Source: Chitinophagaceae bacterium (GTDB lineage Bacteria; Bacteroidota; Bacteroidia; Chitinophagales; Chitinophagaceae). From it: a stretch of DNA of 5,012 nucleotides. How positions within the stretch are numbered: position 1 is the first letter of the stretch; each line of letters starts with the position of its first letter. Made by a program: the position numbers and the translations under genes. Below, piece by piece: positions 1 to 5,012 of this stretch. The notes under the pieces are model-generated. The model did no database searches. It was given only the letters and a program-made list of their open reading frames with translations, and was not told the DNA's origin. Where the stretch lies: contig DOMR01000082.1 in the NCBI GenBank assembly GCA_003509845.1, positions 1-5,012 of the forward strand, given 5' to 3'.

Positions 1-807
1 ATTTATATAAACTTTCGCTAATTGCGGATGGTAAATTAAATCGTTTTTTAAAATTTTCATACACCTAATTACATCCTTTTTCATTTCTGGACCTAATCCC
101 TTGTGTTTAAACAAAAGTGTGAGGCCATTTCTAGTAATATAAAACGCCCTTACTGGTGCGTGAATGATGCGTGATGATTTTTTAAATGTTACTACTGATC
201 TTCCAGGAACCAATTCACCTATGGCATGATTCAATAGTATATTAGAAAACATTAAATTAACAAACCCGGTTTGTATCACCCGATATGAAAATTCCGCGTC
301 TACAAAATCAATAAATAAGTCCTCATTAAAATCCCCTACTTTTTTTACTAATGAAAGATTTAATATAGAACCTGAAGTAATTAAAGTAAGCGCTTCTTGC
401 GGCGCTTCGCTTGGAATTGAAATATTTGGCTGACAGTTAATACCAAATTGCGCAACATTTATAAAATCGCCTTTTTGAATCAATGATTTATACTTTTCAA
501 AATCATCCGGCTTAAAAGAGGAGTCCTGATCCATGGTCAACAAATAATCATACTGATTTTGAGTTGCAAGTGCAAAGGCTTGATTCAGGCGTTTCGCAAT
601 CCCCTCATTTGAATTAAAAAAATGATATTTTATATTTGGGTGTAGGCCATGCAAGGCTGCTTCAATACCTGGAGTTTGGGTTTCAGTGTTATCGAAAATA
701 TAGAGTTGCTTAAGTCCAGAAGCATAAGTGTTAATATTAGCAGATATCTGCTTTATATCAGGATGATATAGTATTACAACCCCGGCAATGTTCATCCCAC
801 AATTCAT
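1..807 (-). CDS. RfbF/rhamnosyltransferase-like family 2 glycosyltransferase, C-terminus cut off by window edge
   Basis: I translated this by hand: the frame is open for 269 codons from the ATG at 807 to base 1, with no stop, so the gene continues past the left edge. It should transfer a sugar, possibly rhamnose, from a nucleotide donor to a lipid-linked glycan in the cytoplasm. Motifs of the RfbF-like GT2 group appear in order: VVILYHPD near residues 10-17, FDNT at 38-41, NEGIAKRLNQAF at 67-78, the donor/metal motif TMDQDSS at 91-97, GSILNLSLVKKVGDFNEDLFID at 146-167 (acceptor-side region), NHAIG at 193-197 and FYITRNG at 222-228. Relatives are about 290-300 residues, so perhaps 20-30 are missing. 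A second in-frame ATG at 795 (MNIAGVV...) is an equally plausible start and gives a more typical N-terminus. Neither start has a Shine-Dalgarno sequence. The family call is firm; the sugar specificity is inferred. Confidence 0.9.
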   Translation of the reverse strand, partial: MNCGMNIAGVVILYHPDIKQISANINTYASGLKQLYIFDNTETQTPGIEAALHGLHPNIKYHFFNSNEGIAKRLNQAFALATQNQYDYLLTMDQDSSFKPDDFEKYKSLIQKGDFINVAQFGINCQPNISIPSEAPQEALTLITSGSILNLSLVKKVGDFNEDLFIDFVDAEFSYRVIQTGFVNLMFSNILLNHAIGELVPGRSVVTFKKSSRIIHAPVRAFYITRNGLTLLFKHKGLGPEMKKDVIRCMKILKNDLIYHPQLAKVYIN

Positions 808-817
808 TTAGTGTAAC

Positions 818-825
818 CAAATTTA
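818..825 (-). promoter_or_regulatory. Candidate Bacteroidota -7 promoter box for the left glycosyltransferase
   Basis: Read on the minus strand this is TAAATTTG, a full match to the Bacteroidota -7 consensus TAnnTTTG. It ends 10 bases before the ATG at 807 and 22 before the ATG at 795. A start site a few bases downstream would give a leader of only about 5 bases to the first ATG or about 17 to the second, which slightly favours the second. I see no good TTTG-type -33 element at the expected distance. In AT-rich DNA such a box can occur by chance. Confidence 0.35.
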
Positions 826-874
826 AGCCAATTACATAAAACCGCCTTCTTTTACCTAGTAAAAATTGAATATG

Positions 875-904
875 TTTAAATTTTAACTATAAATATTTAT
901 CTTG
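875..904 (+). promoter_or_regulatory. Weak candidate promoter for the 913 glycosyltransferase
   Basis: The stretch has TTTA at 875-878 (a one-mismatch -33 TTTG element) and a degenerate -7-like TTATCTTG at 897-904, followed directly by TAG and the start region. The spacing from TTTA to TTGTAG is the same as upstream of the flippase gene (2738-2770), which is the main reason to list it. The -7 box matches only four of the six fixed consensus positions, so this is tentative. Confidence 0.22.
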
Positions 905-912
905 TAGATGCT

Positions 913-1929
913 ATGAGCGGTAAAATAAATCATTATTCAATAATCATCCCATTCAAAACGGGAAAGCAATATCTAATTGATTGCTTGCAGTCAGTTTTAG
1001 CACAGGACTATCCGCACTATGAAATAATTGTTTTAGCTGACATTACCAGTAATACAGATGATGCACTACATGCATTAAAAGATTTAAATAATCCAAAAAT
1101 TTCTGTCCAACTTTCTGATAAAAATTTGGATATTTTGCAAAATTGGGGACGCATCAAAGATCTTGATAAAAAGGGTTACATGACCATTTTAGGTTATGAT
1201 GATATTTTAAGTAAAGGCTTTTTAACCTGCATTAATAACTTAATTAATACATATCCCGAAGCAAGTTTGTATCATACCCATTTTAACTACATCAATAGCA
1301 ATAGTGAAACCATAAAAAAATGTCAGTCACTACCTACCCAAATGACCGCCTCAGATTATTTGGAGTATACTTTAAAAGAGACCATTGATATTATGGCTAC
1401 TGGCTATGTTTTCAAATCCAAGGATTATGATGCTATTGGAGGCATCCCAACTAATTATCCTAATTTGATATATGCAGATGCACAACTATGGATTGCACTT
1501 ACTAAGAAAAGTTACTTAGTCGTGGATCCAGCTATCCAATTTTCATTTCGCATTCACCCTTCTGTAACTAAAACATCAAAAGATAAAATTCTACTTGATG
1601 CTTTTATTATTTTCCTAGCTTATTTAAAAGAATTAAAAAAAGAAACGACCAGCTTTGAATTAACCATACAATCCTACCTTACCACTTTTGCAGAAAGTAC
1701 CACAAAAGCAATGGCACATAGGCTATTACGCACACCAAAAAATAATAGACAAGGATTAACAATCGATAAAGTTTGTAACGAAATCGAAGGAAAATGTATA
1801 GAAATGAATATACCCTACGCCCCATTCAAAATTAAGTCCATTCAAATAGCCCGATTTATTGAAACAACCCCATTACTCAACGAACTGTTTCTGCTTTTTA
1901 AAAAAATCTACAAAAAGCCGGTGTTGTAA
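913..1929 (+). CDS. Family 2 glycosyltransferase (GT-A fold) with C-terminal extension
   Basis: This 338-residue protein is likely a cytoplasmic, membrane-associated sugar transferase for surface glycan assembly. The N-terminal GT-A domain is clear: YSIIIPFKTGKQYL at 8-21 is the first strand and nucleotide-binding loop, followed by the usual LQSVLAQDYPHYEIIV region at 25-40. NLDILQNWGR sits at 71-80, and TILGYDDIL at 91-99 carries the acidic DD metal/donor motif (D96, D97). YADAQLWIAL at 187-196 has the D...W acceptor-side motif, and FRIHPSVTK at 212-220 resembles the conserved R.H..S.T segment. After about residue 225 comes a helical, lysine-rich tail of some 110 residues that I do not recognise. 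The ATG at 913 has no Shine-Dalgarno sequence. It overlaps the TGA of a three-codon frame (908-916). The gene ends 4 bases from the convergent gene on the other strand. Donor and acceptor cannot be deduced. Confidence 0.92.
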   Translation: MSGKINHYSIIIPFKTGKQYLIDCLQSVLAQDYPHYEIIVLADITSNTDDALHALKDLNNPKISVQLSDKNLDILQNWGRIKDLDKKGYMTILGYDDILSKGFLTCINNLINTYPEASLYHTHFNYINSNSETIKKCQSLPTQMTASDYLEYTLKETIDIMATGYVFKSKDYDAIGGIPTNYPNLIYADAQLWIALTKKSYLVVDPAIQFSFRIHPSVTKTSKDKILLDAFIIFLAYLKELKKETTSFELTIQSYLTTFAESTTKAMAHRLLRTPKNNRQGLTIDKVCNEIEGKCIEMNIPYAPFKIKSIQIARFIETTPLLNELFLLFKKIYKKPVL

Positions 1930-1941
1930 GTGATTACTTTA
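1927..1941. other. Convergent stop junction with small inverted repeat
   Basis: The two stop codons face each other across 4 bases (1930-1933). The sequence TAAGTGATTACTTT contains the arms AAGT (1928-1931) and ACTT (1936-1939) around a 4-base loop. The stem is too short and AT-rich to call a terminator by itself, but nearly the same sequence recurs at the other convergent junction (4290-4304). No other terminator was seen between these two genes. Confidence 0.25.
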
Positions 1942-2731
1942 GATTATTTACTTTTATAGCATATAAAAACTTTCCGAAACTAGATTTTAATAGATAGTAT
2001 AATAGGCGTAATCTAAATTGCCAAATACGCGCAGTAATCGAATATCCAAAGTAGGATTCATACACTTGTGTATTTTCCTTAATAGAATTTAAATACTGAT
2101 GCGTGCTTACACCAGAATCATCAAATTTTATTAAAGTTTCGTTGATATAACCATAGGGTTCTCCTTTCAATCTGCACATCAAATCATAATCCATCGCAAT
2201 TTTTATACCCACTGAAAATTGGCCTACCCGCGCATATACTTCTTTCCTTACAAACCAAGTAGGATGAGAGACAGCGCGCATGCCTTTATATAATTGCTTA
2301 GGATCAAATGGAACGCCAATATTTACCCAAATTCCGCCGCGCTTCAAATAGATATTCCCACTTGTCCACTGCGTTTCTGGGTGAAGCTTAAAATAATCCA
2401 CAACTTTTTCTATGACTGAATTTGAATAGTAAACATCCGCCGAGTTTAAAAGATGGATGATCGATCCAGATGCCAAATTTATCCCTTTATTAAAGGCATC
2501 TGAAATACCCTTATCTTTTTCACAAATCCATTTACGGTATACCGGCTGTGGGGAGTTATTTAACCAATCTGAAATTTCATTATTGCTTGACCCATCTACT
2601 ATATAATGTTCATGGGGAGGAATTGTCTGACTATCCACTGAATTGCAGGTTTGCTGCAACTCCTTTAAATTATTAAAGCTAATAGTGATGACTGACAATT
2701 GTTCCATATGGTAAAAATAAGCCCATTTCAT
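1934..2731 (-). CDS. Family 2 glycosyltransferase, WcaA/WcaE-like
   Basis: This 265-residue protein is likely a cytoplasmic sugar transferase for the same polysaccharide. Its motifs follow the WcaA/WcaE-like GT2 pattern closely: LSVITISFNN at 12-21, YIVDGSSN at 43-50, EKDKGISDAFNKGI at 71-84, then LLNSAD at 94-99 in the place of the metal-binding DXD-type motif. SHPTWFVRKEVY at 155-166 and AMDYDLMCRL at 179-188, with the likely catalytic acid, follow. The NSAD form resembles the NSGD seen in colanic-acid WcaE-type enzymes, so it is probably functional. The C-terminus (about 232-258) is aromatic and basic and may contact the membrane. A better start may be the ATG at 2707 (MEQLSVITISFNN), because the eight residues before it (MKWAYFYH) do not look like part of the family fold. 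Length is normal for the family. Substrate is unknown. Confidence 0.93.
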   Translation of the reverse strand: MKWAYFYHMEQLSVITISFNNLKELQQTCNSVDSQTIPPHEHYIVDGSSNNEISDWLNNSPQPVYRKWICEKDKGISDAFNKGINLASGSIIHLLNSADVYYSNSVIEKVVDYFKLHPETQWTSGNIYLKRGGIWVNIGVPFDPKQLYKGMRAVSHPTWFVRKEVYARVGQFSVGIKIAMDYDLMCRLKGEPYGYINETLIKFDDSGVSTHQYLNSIKENTQVYESYFGYSITARIWQFRLRLLYYLLKSSFGKFLYAIKVNNLK

Positions 2732-2733
2732 TA

Positions 2734-2741
2734 CATATTTA
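2734..2741 (-). promoter_or_regulatory. Candidate -7 box for the 1934-2731 glycosyltransferase
   Basis: On the minus strand this reads TAAATATG, one mismatch from TAnnTTTG. Transcription would begin around 2729-2731, giving a leader of roughly 22 bases to the preferred ATG at 2707, or essentially none to the ATG at 2731. It overlaps the candidate -33 element of the divergent flippase promoter. A second near-match (TATTTTTA, 2712-2719, minus) lies closer to the 2707 start. Both are weak. Confidence 0.22.
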
Positions 2742-2767
2742 CTTTTACCACATTTACAATATATTTG
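2738..2767 (+). promoter_or_regulatory. Candidate Bacteroidota promoter for the flippase gene
   Basis: TATATTTG at 2760-2767 matches the Bacteroidota -7 consensus TAnnTTTG at every fixed position. TTTA at 2738-2741 lies 18 bases upstream as a one-mismatch -33 element. The box ends only 4 bases before the ATG at 2772, so transcription would start at or very near the A of the ATG, implying a leaderless or nearly leaderless mRNA. No Shine-Dalgarno sequence is present, which fits. A 15-base imperfect palindrome (arms TACAA 2755-2759 and TTGTA 2765-2769) overlaps the box. Confidence 0.45.
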
Positions 2768-2771
2768 TAGT

Positions 2772-4292
2772 ATGGGGATTATTCAAAAACAAGGGGTTAA
2801 ATCATCATTCTTTATCATGATGGGCTTTTTAATTGGAGCCGTTAACCTTTTGGTATTATTCCCCATGTTCTTCTCAAAAAATGACCAAGGTCTGGTCAGG
2901 GCCATGTTGGATATTGGGGCTACGCTTTCCGTATTTTGCACGCTTGGAACCTTGCCTGTGATTTATAAATTTTATCCCTTTTATAATCATTATTTAGGCC
3001 CTAAAAAAAACGAGCTCCCTTTTATCACCTTAATCATTAATTTAATTGGATTTGGTTTACTACTCATCATTGGCTGGCAACAAAAGGATTTTATCATTCG
3101 CAAGTTGGGAAAATCACCCAGCTTAGGGCAGTATTTTAATTATGTGTATCCTTATACCTTTTTCTTATTAATTTTTTATTGGCTAGAGGCTTTTGCCTGG
3201 GGTTTAAGAAAAGGTGTTTATTCCAACTTTTTAAGAGAAACATTAATTCGCATTTTAACTACCCTACTTATTATTGCTTTTGGATTAAAATATATTGACC
3301 TTGTTGGCTTTTTAACCTTTTTTAGTTTATTGTATGTAATACCTAGTTTACTACTATTGATTAACTTAATACAATCGAAACAATTTTCATTTAAAAGTTT
3401 ACAAATTAGCAGTGTTACCAGGCGACTCAAAGGAAAAATGTTCAGCTTTGCATTATTCGTTTTTGCAGGACAGTTTTTTAATTTACTAGCGCGTACCAAT
3501 GACACTTTTATGATTGTCGGATTGCGAGGATTAAGTGATGCAGGTATTTTTGCGATTGCCACTTACGTTTCAGCTATTTTAGAAATACCCCAACGCAGCT
3601 TGAATTCAATCAGTATACCTGTATTAGCCAGTTCCTGGAAAAACAAAGATTTTGCGAACATCAAGCATGTATACCATAAAAGCGTATCTAACCTACTAGC
3701 TATAGGGCTATTATTGTTTGGGCTGATTTGGTTAAATACTGACAATTTAATTGCATTTTTAAACTGGGTCAGTCACAAGGAAGCCGGCGGATACGATGCT
3801 ATTGGTAAACTTATTTTTATATTGGGATTGGCCAAATTAATTGATTTAGCTACAGGTGTGAATAGTCAAATCATTGGCACTTCTAATTTTTGGAAGTTTG
3901 ATTTTTACACCAACTTATTCTATATACTTTTATCCCTACCACTGAACTACTATTTAATAAAAAATTACAACCTAGAAGGGTTGGCATATTCTAATTTAAT
4001 AGCACTCACTTTATATAACAGTATTCGATTCCTATTCTTGTACAAAAAATTCAAATTGCAACCCTATACTTATAAGCATGGGCTATTTTTATTATTAAGT
4101 ATTGGATTGATTTTGTTGGTGCATCAAATTCCAACTGCAAATAATATCCTAGCTAATATTTTATTGCAATCCACGGTTTTTGTACTCAGCTTTTATTTAT
4201 TGGTTTCATGGATTAACCCTGCACCTGAAGCACTTGAAATAGTGAACAACTTTTTCAAAGAGAAATTACCTGCAGTTTTTAGAAAAAAATAA
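2772..4292 (+). CDS. Wzx-like polysaccharide flippase (MOP superfamily membrane protein)
   Basis: This 506-residue inner-membrane protein should move lipid-linked oligosaccharides from the cytoplasmic to the periplasmic face. By eye there are about 14 hydrophobic segments, the number expected for this family: near 11-33, 44-66, 83-103, 122-142, 157-174, 178-200, 222-240, 253-271, 304-321, 343-363, 378-396, 402-424, 434-452 and 460-479. The N-terminus MGIIQKQGVKSS, running directly into the first membrane segment, recalls Bacteroidota flippase-type proteins. Charged residues inside membrane-flanking regions (R43, R241, D244, R252, D358) are of the kind Wzx proteins use for substrate passage, though their role here is inferred. 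The protein ends in a short basic tail (FKEKLPAVFRKK). Length is normal and nothing is broken. The neighbouring glycosyltransferases support the role. An oligosaccharide-lipid exporter of another MOP branch is the main alternative. Confidence 0.92.
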   Translation: MGIIQKQGVKSSFFIMMGFLIGAVNLLVLFPMFFSKNDQGLVRAMLDIGATLSVFCTLGTLPVIYKFYPFYNHYLGPKKNELPFITLIINLIGFGLLLIIGWQQKDFIIRKLGKSPSLGQYFNYVYPYTFFLLIFYWLEAFAWGLRKGVYSNFLRETLIRILTTLLIIAFGLKYIDLVGFLTFFSLLYVIPSLLLLINLIQSKQFSFKSLQISSVTRRLKGKMFSFALFVFAGQFFNLLARTNDTFMIVGLRGLSDAGIFAIATYVSAILEIPQRSLNSISIPVLASSWKNKDFANIKHVYHKSVSNLLAIGLLLFGLIWLNTDNLIAFLNWVSHKEAGGYDAIGKLIFILGLAKLIDLATGVNSQIIGTSNFWKFDFYTNLFYILLSLPLNYYLIKNYNLEGLAYSNLIALTLYNSIRFLFLYKKFKLQPYTYKHGLFLLLSIGLILLVHQIPTANNILANILLQSTVFVLSFYLLVSWINPAPEALEIVNNFFKEKLPAVFRKK

Positions 4293-4308
4293 GTGAACTA
4301 CTTTTTTT
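4283..4308. terminator. Possible bidirectional terminator between flippase and methyltransferase
   Basis: A run of seven A (4283-4289) and a run of seven T (4302-4308) flank the arms AAGT (4291-4294) and ACTT (4300-4303), with a 5-base loop. One T-T mismatch interrupts the stem before four further A-T pairs. Either strand therefore reads as a small hairpin followed by a T run, the layout of a bidirectional terminator. Both stop codons (TAA 4290-4292 plus, TAG 4300-4298 minus) lie inside it. The stem has almost no GC, so its strength is doubtful. Confidence 0.35.
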
Positions 4309-4987
4309 GCGCAACACTCACCAAATGGAATGGCGGATAGGTTTGTTGATGTACCAATTCAAAGCCACAATAAATAAGCATCTCCTTAATTAAGGCTAAG
4401 TTGAATACATGATGATGCACCGCCCTATTTTCAATATTTAAATGTGTGCGTTTGATCAAATCCTCCTTTGATTTTACAAAAGCATCGTATTTGAAATCAT
4501 GCAATGCAATTACTTCCTCAAAATGTGTCGTATCCGATTCGGTTACATCGTTTTTATAATCATCAATCAAATGTGTCAAAGTGGTGATGGGTCGATTGTG
4601 ATCGAAAGTGAATTCCTTATCTGGCAGCACTAATACTAAACGGCCATGCTGCTTTATTACCCTACTCCAATCCTTCAAAGCCTTAATTGGATTGGCAACA
4701 TGCTCTAAAGAATGACAGGAAAGTACAAAATCGTAACGCGCATCTTTCACTGCACTTAAATCCGACGCTTCACCTATAAATTGAAATCCTTGTTTATTTT
4801 TATAATAGCTATATAAATTACCTTGCTGAATTTCGCCCTCCCAAAGCGTATGATTAGAAAAATTAACACCATCAATCATCTTTGCATGCAAATAAATGGG
4901 GAATGCACTCTTAAAATTAAATAAAGCACTTGGACCTCCAACTTCTAAACCAACTTGATCATTAAATGTTGCAGCCAAATTAATCAT
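4298..4987 (-). CDS. Class I SAM-dependent methyltransferase, start uncertain
   Basis: As read from the ATG at 4987 the protein has 229 residues and a Rossmann-type methyltransferase fold. GLEVGGPSALF at 13-23 is the SAM-binding motif I in its LE-GGPS variant. ARYDFVLSCHSLEHVANPIKAL at 83-104 is the motif II region with the typical S-EH-xNP signature, and HGRLVLVLPD at 114-123 is motif III. HHHVFNLALIKEML at 191-204, followed by GFELV, is the C-terminal signature often seen in Methyltransf_11/23-type proteins. It may methylate a sugar or cap the glycan made by its neighbours; the acceptor is unknown. The frame has no stop between 4987 and the right edge (codons read I-K-Q-P-A-K-R-K before M), so the true start may be outside the window. 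AAGGA lies only 2-3 bases before this ATG, too close for a normal Shine-Dalgarno site. It converges on the flippase gene with a 5-base gap. Confidence 0.88.
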   Translation of the reverse strand: MINLAATFNDQVGLEVGGPSALFNFKSAFPIYLHAKMIDGVNFSNHTLWEGEIQQGNLYSYYKNKQGFQFIGEASDLSAVKDARYDFVLSCHSLEHVANPIKALKDWSRVIKQHGRLVLVLPDKEFTFDHNRPITTLTHLIDDYKNDVTESDTTHFEEVIALHDFKYDAFVKSKEDLIKRTHLNIENRAVHHHVFNLALIKEMLIYCGFELVHQQTYPPFHLVSVAQKK

Positions 4988-5012
4988 TTTCCTTTTTGCA
5001 GGCTGTTTGATA

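Noticed and set aside
1893..1918. Inverted repeat GCTTTTT / AAAAAGC with 12-base loop near the end of the 913 gene, as a possible terminator
   Set aside because: It lies inside coding sequence made of Phe and Lys codons, the loop is long, and no T run follows the stem in either direction. Most likely a by-product of codon content.
3218..3745. Two adjoining minus-strand open frames (114 and 60 codons) antisense to the flippase
   Set aside because: They lie wholly inside the flippase gene in one antisense frame. The products have no recognisable motifs and no promoter or neighbour logic. They are shadows of the membrane-protein coding sequence.
4988..4999. AAGGA-like Shine-Dalgarno sequence upstream of the methyltransferase ATG
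   Set aside because: It is only 2-3 bases from the ATG, and no other gene in the window uses such a site. The frame also stays open through it, so it may be coding.
1..5012. Insertion sequence, CRISPR array, tRNA, toxin-antitoxin or defence genes
   Set aside because: No long repeats, transposase motifs, spaced direct repeats or cloverleaf sequences were seen. All long frames are glycan-related genes.

Overview
The window looks like part of a surface-polysaccharide biosynthesis locus (O-antigen, capsule or exopolysaccharide). It probably comes from an AT-rich member of the Bacteroidota. Three signs support this: low GC (about one third, by eye over a few lines), start codons with almost no Shine-Dalgarno sequence, and boxes matching the Bacteroidota -7 promoter consensus TAnnTTTG just upstream of genes. 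The flippase N-terminus (MGIIQKQGVKSS...) also resembles, from memory, Bacteroidota flippase-type proteins. The taxonomic call is an inference; no rRNA or marker gene is present.

Layout from left to right: (1) 1-807, minus strand, a RfbF/rhamnosyltransferase-like family 2 glycosyltransferase whose C-terminus runs off the left edge; (2) 808-912, a divergent spacer with candidate promoters; (3) 913-1929, plus strand, a second family 2 glycosyltransferase; (4) 1934-2731, minus strand, a third family 2 glycosyltransferase of the WcaA/WcaE-like type, meeting gene 3 tail to tail with a 4-base gap; (5) a 40-base divergent spacer with overlapping promoter-like boxes; (6) 2772-4292, plus strand, a polytopic Wzx/MOP-type flippase; (7) 4298-4987, minus strand, a class I SAM-dependent methyltransferase, tail to tail with the flippase across 5 bases. 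Its reading frame stays open to the right edge, so its true start may lie outside the window.

The glycosyltransferases would build a lipid-linked oligosaccharide on the cytoplasmic face of the inner membrane, and the flippase would move it to the periplasmic face. The methyltransferase could modify or cap the glycan or act on a precursor. No polymerase (Wzy), chain-length regulator, nucleotide-sugar synthesis gene or ABC exporter is visible.

Each gene is of a familiar type and I see no evidence for an undescribed system. The unusual part is the architecture. Five genes alternate strictly in strand (-,+,-,+,-), whereas such loci are usually co-directional operons. The two convergent junctions share almost the same sequence around the stop codons, and the promoter spacers are very compact. 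No tRNA, rRNA, CRISPR array, insertion sequence or origin was seen, and no gene-free stretch exceeds about 105 bases.
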